Assembly (NCBI RefSeq): GCF_037300705.1
Contig: NZ_CP147776.1
Coordinates: forward strand, 5,648,857-5,712,856
DNA from: Massilia sp. W12
GTDB lineage: Bacteria > Pseudomonadota > Gammaproteobacteria > Burkholderiales > Burkholderiaceae_D
Reading direction: 5' to 3'
Length of the DNA: 64,000 bases
The notes beneath the pieces were generated by a model. It saw only the letters and a program-made list of their open reading frames with translations, made no database searches and was not told where the DNA came from. Numbering within the stretch: the stretch's first letter is position 1; each line of letters begins with the position of its first letter. Below, piece after piece: positions 43,149 to 51,543 of the stretch. A program made the translations under genes and the position numbers.

Positions 43149-44877
43149 GACAGAACAGCCAGGGCCGCACAGCGCCGCAGAAGCGCAGGCCGAACCCGCC
43201 GCCAAGATGCCAAGCCCGGCTGCGCCGGACTTGCCCGCAGTCACAGTGCGCACCCGCCATTGGCAATGGTCGCCCTGGATTATCTGGCTGATCCCGGTGA
43301 GCGCCGCCGTGATTGCGCTGTGGCTGGTGATTCATGCGGCGCTTGATCGTGGAACCATTATCACCATCGCCTTCAAGAGCGCAGAAGGCTTGGAAGCCGG
43401 CAAAACCAAGATCAAATTCAAAGATGTCGATATCGGCGATGTGAAAAGCATCACGCTCTCGCGCGACCGCACGCAAGTCATTGTGCGCGCGCAATTGGCC
43501 AAGGGCGCCTCGAATATCGCGCGTGACGATACCGTATTCTGGGTGGTCAAACCGCGTGTCGGCGCAGGCGGCATTTCCGGCCTCTCGACCCTGTTTTCCG
43601 GCTCGTATATCGCAGCCGACATAGGCAAATCGGAAGTCGAGCGCGAAGAATTCACCGGCCTGGACGCCCCGCCGCCGCTCACCAATGGTCTGGCCGGGCG
43701 CCATTTTCTGCTGCACAGCGAGCAAATCGGCTCGCTCGATGTCGGCGCACCGCTTTACTACCGCCGCCTGCAAGTCGGCCAGGTGGTCAGCTATGAGCTG
43801 GATAAAAACGGGCGCGGCTTCACCTTTAATGTGTTTGTGCATGCGCCGTATGACCAGTATGTGCGGCAAAACACCCTGTTTTCGCACGCCAGCGGGGTCG
43901 AACTGTCACTCGATGCGAACGGCGTGAAATTGCAAACCGAGGCGCTGGCGGCGATTCTGGCCGGCGGCATCAGTTTTGAAACGCCCAACAGCGAAAGCAG
44001 CGAAGCCATGCCGCAAGCCGCAGCAAATACCGAATTCACCCTGTTCGCGAGCCGGCAAAAAGCCTTGCAGCGGCCGGATTTTGTGGTCAAACCGGGCTTG
44101 CTGTACTTTCAGGAATCGGTGCGCGGCCTGCAAGCCGGCGCGCCGCTGGATTTCCGTGGCATCGTGATTGGCGATGTGAAAGCGGTCAAACTCGAATACG
44201 ACAAAGCGGGACAGAGCTGGCGCGTACCGGTGGAAATCAATCTGTACCCGCAACGTTTGCACAGTCATTTGCAAGCCGGGGCCAGCTTGAGCAGCGAAGA
44301 ATTATTGCAGCAATTGCAGCGCGCCGGCCTGCATGCGCGCTTGAAAACCGGGAATTTGCTGACCGGCGCGCTGTATGTGGCCTTAGACGTGCGCCAGCCG
44401 GGCAGCGATGCCGCAGAACTGCGCAACGCGGAACAGGAAGCGCGCAAAATCGCCGCCAGCCTGCCCAAGCGCAGCGATGCGCCGCTGGTGATCGCCACCC
44501 TGCCCGGCGGCCTGGAGCAATTGCAAGCCGCGTTTATGCGGATTGCCGGCAAAATCGAAAAACTGCCGCTGCAGGAAACCACGCAAGATGTGCGCACCGC
44601 CCTGGCCAGCTTGAACAGCGGTTTGCAAAGCGCAGACAAATTGATGCGCCAGCTGGATAAAGAAGTCGCGCCGGAAGCGCAAAAAACCCTGCAGCAAGTG
44701 CGCCAAAGCCTGGGCCGGCTGGATCACACCCTGGCTGAAGACGGCAATCTGCAACTCGATTTGCGCGACAGCCTGCGCGAACTCAAGCGCGCCGCGCAAG
44801 CGCTGCAGCAATTGGCCGAACAATTGGAGCGCCGCCCGGACGGGGTGTTGCGCGGCAAACAGGAAGATAAGAAATGA
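43141..44877 (+). CDS. pqiB: PqiB-like MCE protein
   Basis: 578 residues. Single N-terminal membrane helix (WSPWIIWLIPVSAAVIALWLVI), then three MCE domains (about 72-150, 190-290 and 305-400; for example FKSAEGLEAGKTKIKFKDVDIGDVKSI and GLQAGAPLDFRGIVIGDVKAV), then a long helical tail (about 430-560). This is the layout of PqiB, a syringe-like lipid conduit across the periplasm. The gene overlaps pqiA before it and pqiC after it by a few bases. Confidence 0.92.
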   Translation: MSETEQPGPHSAAEAQAEPAAKMPSPAAPDLPAVTVRTRHWQWSPWIIWLIPVSAAVIALWLVIHAALDRGTIITIAFKSAEGLEAGKTKIKFKDVDIGDVKSITLSRDRTQVIVRAQLAKGASNIARDDTVFWVVKPRVGAGGISGLSTLFSGSYIAADIGKSEVEREEFTGLDAPPPLTNGLAGRHFLLHSEQIGSLDVGAPLYYRRLQVGQVVSYELDKNGRGFTFNVFVHAPYDQYVRQNTLFSHASGVELSLDANGVKLQTEALAAILAGGISFETPNSESSEAMPQAAANTEFTLFASRQKALQRPDFVVKPGLLYFQESVRGLQAGAPLDFRGIVIGDVKAVKLEYDKAGQSWRVPVEINLYPQRLHSHLQAGASLSSEELLQQLQRAGLHARLKTGNLLTGALYVALDVRQPGSDAAELRNAEQEARKIAASLPKRSDAPLVIATLPGGLEQLQAAFMRIAGKIEKLPLQETTQDVRTALASLNSGLQSADKLMRQLDKEVAPEAQKTLQQVRQSLGRLDHTLAEDGNLQLDLRDSLRELKRAAQALQQLAEQLERRPDGVLRGKQEDKK

Positions 44878-45437
44878 AGCGATTTTTGATTGCCGCCGCG
44901 CTGGCGGCCAGCTTGAGCGCCTGCGGCAGCACGCCGCGTGAACAGTTTTATGCGTTCGAGCCGCCGCATGCGCCAGGGGCGGCGGATGGCCCGCTGCTGG
45001 TTTTGAAGCAAGTCAGCGTGCCGGAATTATTGCAGCGTCCGCAATTGGTGCTGCGCGAGGGCACGCGCGTCACCTTGCTGGAGCAGCAGCGTTGGGCCGA
45101 ACCGCTGGCCAGCGGCGTCGCGCAATACCTGCGCGCGCGTCTGCAACAATTGCTGCCGGGCTGGCGCGTGATCAGCCGCGAACAACAATTGCGCAGCGCG
45201 CCGGGCTGGGAAGCGCAAATCGACTTGCACAGCATGGATCTGCTGGCCGCGCGCGGCGTGCAATTATCGGCGATGGTGCAATTGCAGCCGCCGCAAGGCG
45301 CGCGCCAGAGTCAACAACACAGCCTGGCGCAAACCTGCGCCGGCTGTGAACCGGCGCAATTGGTGGCGGCGCAGCAGCAATTATTAGATCAACTGGCGCA
45401 GCAAATCGCCGCCCGCGTGCAAGGCAAAGCGCCATGA
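44874..45437 (+). CDS. pqiC: PqiC-like outer-membrane lipoprotein
   Basis: 187 residues. Lipobox LSAC (AASLSACGSTPREQFYAF) and the auxiliary lipoprotein domain: VLKQVSVPELLQRPQLVLREG, RWAEPLASGVAQYLRARLQQLLPGW. In E. coli PqiC forms an outer-membrane ring that docks with PqiB. It overlaps pqiB by ATGA and the acetyltransferase gene downstream by ATGA. Confidence 0.88.
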   Translation: MKRFLIAAALAASLSACGSTPREQFYAFEPPHAPGAADGPLLVLKQVSVPELLQRPQLVLREGTRVTLLEQQRWAEPLASGVAQYLRARLQQLLPGWRVISREQQLRSAPGWEAQIDLHSMDLLAARGVQLSAMVQLQPPQGARQSQQHSLAQTCAGCEPAQLVAAQQQLLDQLAQQIAARVQGKAP

Positions 45438-45865
45438 TGCGGCAGGCCGCCGCCCATGACGCCGAGCGTCTGGCGCAGTTGGCGCAACAACTCGGCTATG
45501 CCGTGAGCGCAGAGGATGTGCGCCGCTATTTGGTGGAACTGGGAGACGGGCATGCGGTTTGGGTGGCGCTGGATGCGGCGGCATGCGTGCAAGCCTGGAT
45601 GCATCTGCGTTTGCAGCGCCAATTGCATCAGGCGCCGTATGTGGAAATCGTTGCGCTGGTGGTGGATCAGGCCGCGCGCAGCCAGGGCTTGGGACAGGCT
45701 CTGTTGCAACAGGCGCAGACCTGGGCGCATAGCGTGGGGGCGCCGGAATTGCGCCTGTATTCCAATCTCAAGCGCGAACGCGCCCACCGGTTTTATGTGC
45801 GCGCCGGTTTTGCGCAGGAAAAGCAGAGCGCGCATTTTGTCAGGCGCGCTCCGCATGCAGCCTGA
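45434..45865 (+). CDS. GNAT-family N-acetyltransferase
   Basis: 143 residues of the GNAT fold. The acetyl-CoA loop is ARSQGLGQALLQQA (about 78-91), preceded by the strand VEIVALVVD and followed by LYSNLKRERAHRFYVRAGF. The substrate is unknown. It overlaps pqiC by four bases, so it is the last gene of the mtnN-pqiAABC unit; it meets the following minus-strand gene with no space. Confidence 0.87.
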   Translation: MMRQAAAHDAERLAQLAQQLGYAVSAEDVRRYLVELGDGHAVWVALDAAACVQAWMHLRLQRQLHQAPYVEIVALVVDQAARSQGLGQALLQQAQTWAHSVGAPELRLYSNLKRERAHRFYVRAGFAQEKQSAHFVRRAPHAA

Positions 45866-46744
45866 TTACTTGTCGTACACCGGCTTGATAAAGCGCAGCG
45901 TGAAGCGGTCGCTTTCGCCGATTTCCGCATACTTGGCGCGGTCTTTGTCGCCTTCGCCAAAGCTCGGCGGCAGCGTCCAGACGCCGCCAGGATAGTCTTT
46001 ACTGTCTTTCGGATTGGCGTTGACCTCGCTGCTGGCGTCGAGTTTGAAGCCGGCTTTGGCAGCCAGCTCAATCACGTACTCGGTCGGCAGATAGCCGCTC
46101 TTCTTGACTTCTTCCAGGCTCTTGCCCTTGGCGGCGCGGTGATCCACCACACCCAGCACGCCGCCCGGCTTCAAGACCTCAAAGGCGGCTTTGAACATCG
46201 CTTGATCTGTCCCGGCCATCGTCCAGTTATGCACATTGCGGAAGGTCAGCACAAAATCAGCCGAGTTTTGCGGGCCGAAATTCGGTTTCTTTTGCTCGAA
46301 CTCCAGGCTGGCGGCGCGCCCAAACACCGCCGGATTGGCGGCCATTTTTTGCTTCAATTCTTCATTGCTTTTTTTGTAGTAAGCCGCAGCGCGCTCGCTC
46401 AAACCGGCCGGGCTCATATTCGCGGCGATATACACGCCCTGATCTTTTAACAGCGGGGCCAGGATTTCCGCATACCAGGCGCCGCCGCCCGGGGTGATTT
46501 CAATCACTTGCGCTTTCGGGTGCACGCCAAAAAACGCCAGGGTTTGCGCCGGATGGCGGTATTGATCGCGCGCCTTGTTTTTATCGCTGCGCCAGGAACC
46601 GGCCAGCACCGGCTTCAAAGCGGCTTCCAGATTCGCCGCCGGCGCACTGGCGGGCGCGCTGCTGTTGGCGTAAGCCGGATTCAAACACAAGCCGGCAGCC
46701 GCCAGCAAAACCAAACGGCGCAACGGGGTTTGCAGCTTTTGCAT
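45866..46744 (-). CDS. Exported class I methyltransferase-like protein
   Basis: 292 residues with a signal peptide (LRRLVLLAAAGLCLNPAYA) followed by a Rossmann methyltransferase-like domain: VIEITPGGGAWYAEILAPLL (SAM loop), FVLTFRNVHNWTM and FEVLKPGGVLGVVDHRA. Proteins of this kind recur in Proteobacteria, yet S-adenosylmethionine is not expected in the periplasm, so activity there is unclear. ATG at 46744 has AAGGGAA upstream. It lies 114 bases downstream of glpK, with a hairpin between. Confidence 0.85.
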   Translation of the reverse strand: MQKLQTPLRRLVLLAAAGLCLNPAYANSSAPASAPAANLEAALKPVLAGSWRSDKNKARDQYRHPAQTLAFFGVHPKAQVIEITPGGGAWYAEILAPLLKDQGVYIAANMSPAGLSERAAAYYKKSNEELKQKMAANPAVFGRAASLEFEQKKPNFGPQNSADFVLTFRNVHNWTMAGTDQAMFKAAFEVLKPGGVLGVVDHRAAKGKSLEEVKKSGYLPTEYVIELAAKAGFKLDASSEVNANPKDSKDYPGGVWTLPPSFGEGDKDRAKYAEIGESDRFTLRFIKPVYDK

Positions 46745-46768
46745 CGTATTCCCTTTCTGAGTGTGTGA

Positions 46769-46798
46769 AAGCCGGCCAGGATCAGCCACAGCCGGCTT
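46769..46798 (-). terminator. Hairpin after glpK
   Basis: AAGCCGGC (46769-46776) and GCCGGCTT (46791-46798) form a perfect 8-bp stem between glpK and the methyltransferase-like gene. Only a short T-run follows on the minus strand, so it may be a weak terminator or attenuator. Confidence 0.35.
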
Positions 46799-46858
46799 GA
46801 AGTGAATCAGGCGCTTGACTGCCGTGCGGGCAAAAAGTTCGATCCGCAGTTGCACAGA

Positions 46859-48340
46859 TTATTGCGTCACCACCTGCCGCACCGCTTTTTCCCAGGCCGC
46901 CATTTTTTCCGCCGCCTGCGCGCGCGAAATTTGCGGCTCGAAGCTGCGCTCAATTGCGTGCAGGGCCGGCATGCTGTTTTGATCCGGCCAGAGGCCCGCC
47001 GTCAAACCGGCTAAGAGCGCCGCGCCTAAGGCTGTGCTTTCAGTGATTTGCGGGCGGATCACCGGAATACCCAGCAAATCGGCCTGGAATTGCATCAATA
47101 AATCATTGCGCGCGGCGCCGCCATCCACGCGCAAGGCTTGCAGCGGACTGGCGGCGTCCGCCGCCATCGCCTGCAGCAGCGCAGCGCTTTGCAAGGCAAT
47201 CGACTCCAAAGCGGCGCGCGCGATATGCGCCATGCTCGTACCGCGCGAGAGGCCGAGAATCGCACCCTGCGCCTGCGGCTGCCAATACGGCGCGCCCAGC
47301 CCGGTGAAGGCCGGCACCAGCACCACGCCGCCGGCGTCCGGCACGCTCTCCGCCAGCACTTGCACTTCGGAAGAGGATTTAATCGCATGCAAACCATCAC
47401 GCAGCCATTGCACCACCGCGCCGCCGATGAAGACGCTGCCCTCCAGCGCATATTGCGCTTGCGCGCCGACCTGTGCGGCAGCGGTGGCGAGCAGGCCGTG
47501 GCGCGAGGTTTGGCGCTGCGTCCCGGTGTGCATCAACATAAAGCAGCCAGTGCCATAGGTGTTTTTCGCCATGCCTGGCTGAATGCAGCCTTGGCCAAAC
47601 AAAGCGGCTTGCTGATCGCCGGCGATGCCGCCGATCAAGACCGGTGCGCCGAGCAGGGCGGCGCTGGTTTGACCATACGCATGCGCAGACGGATGCACTT
47701 GCGGCAGCAGGCTGGCCGGAATATCCAGCCATTCCAGCAACTCAGCGTCCCAGCATTGCTGCTCCAGATTCCACAACATGGTGCGCGAGGCGTTGCTGAC
47801 ATCGGTGACATGCAAGGCGCCGCCGGATAAATGCCAGGCCAGCCAGGCATCTATGGTGCCGAAAGCCAGTTCGCCGCGCTCTGCGCGTTCGCGCGCGCCG
47901 GGCACATGATCCAACATCCAGGCCAGTTTTGTGCCGGAAAAATAGGCGTCCAGCACCAAGCCGGTTTTGGCGCGAATCGCGTCTTCCAGCCCGCGCGCGC
48001 GCAGCGCATCGCAAGCGGCGGCGGTGCGCCGGTCTTGCCAGACGATGGCGTTGCACAAAGGACGGCCGCTGGCGCGCTCCCACAAAACTGTGGTTTCACG
48101 CTGATTGGTGATGCCCAGCGCCGCCACATCCTGCGCGCTGACGCCAGCTTGCTGCAAGACTTGGCGGCAAGTGGCGAGCTGGCTTTGCCAGATTTCTTCG
48201 GCATCATGCTCAACCCAGCCCGGCTGCGGGAAAATCTGGCGGAATTCCTGCTGCGCACAGGCGACTTGACGCCCTTCTCGGTCGAATAAAATACTGCGGG
48301 AACTGGAAGTGCCCTGATCCAGGGCCAGAAGATAAGACAT
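46859..48340 (-). CDS. glpK: Glycerol kinase
   Basis: Phosphorylates glycerol to sn-glycerol 3-phosphate. 493 residues, FGGY family. ATP-binding [72 protein letters not shown] and [21 protein letters not shown] are all present. The start at 48340 has GAGG upstream; the frame upstream of it is not coding. No glpF, glpD or glpR is adjacent. Confidence 0.94.
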   Translation of the reverse strand: MSYLLALDQGTSSSRSILFDREGRQVACAQQEFRQIFPQPGWVEHDAEEIWQSQLATCRQVLQQAGVSAQDVAALGITNQRETTVLWERASGRPLCNAIVWQDRRTAAACDALRARGLEDAIRAKTGLVLDAYFSGTKLAWMLDHVPGARERAERGELAFGTIDAWLAWHLSGGALHVTDVSNASRTMLWNLEQQCWDAELLEWLDIPASLLPQVHPSAHAYGQTSAALLGAPVLIGGIAGDQQAALFGQGCIQPGMAKNTYGTGCFMLMHTGTQRQTSRHGLLATAAAQVGAQAQYALEGSVFIGGAVVQWLRDGLHAIKSSSEVQVLAESVPDAGGVVLVPAFTGLGAPYWQPQAQGAILGLSRGTSMAHIARAALESIALQSAALLQAMAADAASPLQALRVDGGAARNDLLMQFQADLLGIPVIRPQITESTALGAALLAGLTAGLWPDQNSMPALHAIERSFEPQISRAQAAEKMAAWEKAVRQVVTQ

Positions 48341-48442
48341 GGCGCGCCTCACACAAAAGTCAGTCGGCGCATTGTAGGCGATTTTGACGTCTTCACGCGC
48401 CGCTGATTTGGTGGAAACGGGCAAAGGTTCCCGAGTTCGGCA

Positions 48443-48475
48443 AAAAAACGGCGGCATCGCTGCCGCCGGTTTTTT
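48443..48475 (-). terminator. Rho-independent terminator of the OFA transporter gene
   Basis: CGGCGGCA (48449-48456), loop TCGC, TGCCGCCG (48461-48468), flanked by A7 on the left and T6 on the right. Read on the minus strand it follows the stop of the transporter gene at 48498 and ends in a run of T. Confidence 0.8.
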
Positions 48476-48497
48476 GCTGAAACACTGCTGTATATAA

Positions 48498-50222
48498 TCA
48501 GCGCAAGAACTTCATCGCCTTTTCCAGCGTTACGGTCAAGCCCCAGACCATCGGGATGCCGACGGCGCACCAGGCCAGCAGCACCAGGGCGAACGGGGTT
48601 TTTTCGTCGCTTTGGCGGGCGCCGGCGAGTTCTGCTTCGGCGCGGGCGGCGCGTTCAGAGGCCAGCTTGCGCTCTTGCGCCAACTCTTCTTCGCTCATGA
48701 AATGTTTGGGATCAACCGGGCGGATCAGGGCGTTGCAAATCAAGCCCACAATCAACATGCCAGCCAGCACATACATGGTGACGTTGTAAGCGTCGGCCTT
48801 GGCCACGCCTTGCGACAATTGATAATCGCGCAGGTAGTTCACCGCAATCGGGCCGATAATCCCGGCGGTGGCCCAGGCGGTCAGCAGACGGCCATGAATC
48901 GCGCCCACCATCTGGGTGCCGAATAAATCCGCCAGATAGGCCGGAATGGTGGCGAAACCGCCGCCGTACATCGACAGAATCACGCAGAATGCCAGCACGA
49001 ACAGGCCCAGATTGCCAGCCTGACCAAAGGTCGGGATCGCCGCGTACAACACAAAGCCCAGCACCAGGAATACAAAATAGGTGTTCTTGCGGCCAATATG
49101 GTCAGAACAGGAAGCCCAGAAGAAGCGGCCAATAATATTGAACAGCGACAGCAGGCCGGTAAAGCCGGCGGCCAGCGCGGCCACGGTTTTGAGCTGATCT
49201 GCAGTCAGCTGATTAAAGCTGGCCGAAACACCGATCAATTTGCCCGCGAACACTTCCTGCAACAGCGGCGAGGCCATACCCAGAATGCCGATGCCTGCCG
49301 AAACATTGCACATCAACACCATCCACACCAGCCAGAATTGCGGAATGCCCCATACTTTCTTGGCGTGCACATGGCCTTGCGTGATCATGGCATTTTTTGC
49401 CTGCGACGGCGGCGGCGTCCAGCCGGCCGGTTTCCAGCCGGTCGGCGGCACCCGGTAGCCAAACGCGCCGGCCATCATGAAGACAAAATAAATCGCCGCC
49501 ATCACCAGGAAGGTTTCCGCCACGCCGGTGGTGGTCGGGGTTTTGAATTTATCCATCAGCATCACGGCCAGGGGCGAGCCAATCATCGCGCCGCCGCCAA
49601 AACCCATGATCGCCATCCCGGTCGCCATGCCGCGCTTATCCGGGAACCATTTGATCAAGGTCGAGACCGGGGAAATATAGCCCAGGCCCAGACCAATGCC
49701 GCCGATCACACCCGAACCCAGCACCATTAACCAGAATTGGTGGGTTTGGATGCCGATGGCGGACAGCACCAGGCCGCCGCACCAGCACATGGCCGAGACC
49801 ACGCCGGCCTTGCGCGGGCCGGCATGTTCCAGCCAGCCGCCCCACAGGGACGCGGACAGGCCGAGGAAAACGAAGAACAGCGAATACATCCAGCCTAAGG
49901 TGGCCACGCTCCAGTCGCAGCCGGTGGCGAATAATTGGTACATGAAATCAGCAAATGGCGAGCCTTGCGCCGCACATTTGAGCGAATCTTTCATGCCCTG
50001 GGCGCGGCCCAGCATTTGCGAGAGCGGCAGCCAGAATACGGAAAAACCGTAGGCCATGCCGATGCAGAGGTGAATCGCCAGTGCGGCGGGGGGAACCAGC
50101 CAGCGGTTAAAGCCTGGGCCGGCGATGGTGCGTTCTTTATCCAGTAGTCCAGGGCCGCTGGTCTGTTGTGTTTCGCCAACATTATTGGCGCCCCTGTTAT
50201 CCAAAATTCCCGGTGTTGTCAT
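48498..50222 (-). CDS. OFA-family major facilitator transporter
   Basis: 574 residues, twelve membrane helices, oxalate/formate-antiporter type family. Landmarks are [67 protein letters not shown] and [22 protein letters not shown]. After the MFS core there is a charged linker (about 510-540) and one extra helix, [20 protein letters not shown] (about 541-560). This resembles the separate tiny MFS-transporter small subunit known for this family, so the two appear fused here. The substrate is unknown. No formyl-CoA or oxalyl-CoA genes are nearby. Confidence 0.85.
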   Translation of the reverse strand: MTTPGILDNRGANNVGETQQTSGPGLLDKERTIAGPGFNRWLVPPAALAIHLCIGMAYGFSVFWLPLSQMLGRAQGMKDSLKCAAQGSPFADFMYQLFATGCDWSVATLGWMYSLFFVFLGLSASLWGGWLEHAGPRKAGVVSAMCWCGGLVLSAIGIQTHQFWLMVLGSGVIGGIGLGLGYISPVSTLIKWFPDKRGMATGMAIMGFGGGAMIGSPLAVMLMDKFKTPTTTGVAETFLVMAAIYFVFMMAGAFGYRVPPTGWKPAGWTPPPSQAKNAMITQGHVHAKKVWGIPQFWLVWMVLMCNVSAGIGILGMASPLLQEVFAGKLIGVSASFNQLTADQLKTVAALAAGFTGLLSLFNIIGRFFWASCSDHIGRKNTYFVFLVLGFVLYAAIPTFGQAGNLGLFVLAFCVILSMYGGGFATIPAYLADLFGTQMVGAIHGRLLTAWATAGIIGPIAVNYLRDYQLSQGVAKADAYNVTMYVLAGMLIVGLICNALIRPVDPKHFMSEEELAQERKLASERAARAEAELAGARQSDEKTPFALVLLAWCAVGIPMVWGLTVTLEKAMKFLR

Positions 50223-50903
50223 GATTTAGTGAGTTTTGCGACGTTGACATTGTGCTGCAGACATCTTTCTCTATGGAAAAATTATCTGCGCCTCCCCAAT
50301 CGCCCTTCCAATGGAAAAAGCAAAGGCCACAACACCCGTACAGAGGGAACACAGCAAACCCGTAGAAGCACAAGAGAGAGGAACAGCGCGATTGCCAGAA
50401 GGAGAGGGCGGATTGTGCCCGGCGTCCAAAGCTTGCCAAAACCGAATGCACGCGTCGCGTGCTTGCCGTTGTAAGTAAGGAGAACGGGGGCGTTGTCTTG
50501 CGTTTGGATGTTGCCGTTACACAATGTTGCAATCATCTTCCTAACTTCCGTTTGCGTCAACCGCTTTAGTGCAAATTCTCGGAAATCACTCTTGCGGCGC
50601 ACAACTGGTCTTATATGTATAAAACTTTTATAGGCCATTCACAAAACGAATATCAAGCTTCTCCGTCTCAAGATGGGGCGGGTATGCACCAAAAGATTGC
50701 AATAAAGCAAAAGAAATCCCTCAAAAAGTGCATACCACTTTGTCTATACAATTGTTACAGTTATGAAACATGCGAATGTCATTCATGAAATTTATAACTT
50801 GTATTGGAAAATGAAATTGGTTGCGCCGCACAAAAATCCCTAAGATTCGTCCTGTCGCCACAAGCGATACGACAAACAACCACGCTGATACAAGGAAAGC
50901 AAA
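50223..50903. other. Long AT-richer intergenic region upstream of the microprotein array
   Basis: 681 bases between the leftward transporter gene and the rightward array of tiny genes, distinctly lower in GC than its surroundings. Overlapping minus-strand frames (for example 50282-50638, or a shorter one from 50536) end in one hydrophobic helix, but their codon use and start signals are not convincing. AT-rich segments around 50740-50810 (TATACAAT, TATAAC) should contain the promoter of the array. Nothing else could be supported. Confidence 0.45.
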
Positions 50904-50984
50904 ATGATCACTTCCATCCTCCTGATCCAACTTCTGGGCGCCGCCACCCTGGTTTCTCTGGAATTCTCTGACCGCGCTGAATAA
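50904..50984 (+). CDS. 26-residue hydrophobic microprotein, array copy 1
   Basis: A complete 26-codon gene from ATG to TAA, unannotatable by ordinary length cut-offs. The peptide starts MITSILLIQLLG, continues with a hydrophobic helix to about residue 19, and ends in a polar tail EFSDRAE. AAGGAAAG lies five to twelve bases upstream of the ATG. It is 24 of 26 residues identical to copy 2, and codons differ at several silent sites, as expected if the protein is under selection. It probably inserts in the inner membrane. No known family was recognised; candidates are a small membrane-complex subunit or a type I toxin-like peptide. Confidence 0.75.
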   Translation: MITSILLIQLLGAATLVSLEFSDRAE

Positions 50985-51019
50985 GCCGCCATCCCGATTC
51001 ACTGACAAAGGAATACAAC

Positions 51020-51100
51020 ATGATCACTTCTATCATCCTGATCCAATTGCTGGGCGCCGCCACCCTGGTTTCGCTGCACTTCTCCGACCGCGCTGAATAA
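51020..51100 (+). CDS. 26-residue hydrophobic microprotein, array copy 2
   Basis: Starts 35 bases after the stop of copy 1. ATG at 51020 follows AAAGGAATACAAC, a good ribosome binding site. The peptide differs from copy 1 only at residue 6 (Ile for Leu) and residue 20 (His for Glu), with silent changes in several other codons. It ends FSDRAE and TAA. The repeated unit is about 116 bases from start to start and includes the ribosome binding site. Confidence 0.75.
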   Translation: MITSIILIQLLGAATLVSLHFSDRAE

Positions 51101-51132
51101 GCCGTCACACTCTGAAAAACAAAGGAAAAATC

Positions 51133-51213
51133 ATGGTCACCACCATTTTACTGATTCAAGTTTTGGGCTTTATCACCTTGCTGTCTTTGCAATTCGGCGA
51201 TAGCACGGACTGA
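51133..51213 (+). CDS. 26-residue hydrophobic microprotein, array copy 3 (divergent)
   Basis: Starts 32 bases after the stop of copy 2, with AAAGGAAAAATC before ATG at 51133. The length is again exactly 26 residues. The peptide starts MVTTILLIQVLG and ends QFGDSTD. It is about half identical to copies 1 and 2, with the substitutions almost all conservative: Ile/Val, Ser/Thr, Leu/Val in the helix, while Gln9, Leu11, Gly12, Thr15, Ser18, Leu19, Phe21 and Asp23 are kept. Conservation of length, Asp23 and the start signal in a diverged copy is the best evidence that these peptides are made and matter. Confidence 0.72.
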   Translation: MVTTILLIQVLGFITLLSLQFGDSTD

Positions 51214-51543
51214 TCTCAGCGCCTGATTGCAAAACAGTAAGCAGAAACAGCAGCACCAACTTCACCGCCACACTGCAGCTCCCGCAAGTTATCGCCGCCT
51301 TTGCGCGCTTGCCGCAGCTTGCAATGCATGCGCCGTCTGATCCCAGGCCGGATCCGGCGCCAGGCCAGGCCGCCAGCGCTGACGCTGTGCCGGCAATAGC
51401 GTTTTTGCAGTGCAGCAAAACTGCCCCGAACGCTAACGATTTCGCAAAAAACGCAATTTCCCCTATACTGGCGGGCCGCGCGCCCGGGGCCGTCTGTTTG
51501 GCCGCTTGCGCCGCTGCCGCTGATAGTGGAGAACAATCGCAGA
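51214..51543. other. Intergenic region between the microprotein array and the SMC operon
   Basis: 330 bases. No further copy of the 26-codon gene, no clear terminator hairpin and no other gene could be found. The right part (CCCCTATACTGGCGGGCCGCG near 51460-51480) contains a TATACT hexamer that may be the -10 of the SMC operon. Confidence 0.45.

Noticed and set aside
50197-50638. Two overlapping minus-strand frames upstream of the OFA transporter gene
   Set aside because: Neither has a well-placed ribosome binding site, they overlap in different frames, and only the end is hydrophobic. A small membrane protein from 50536 cannot be excluded.
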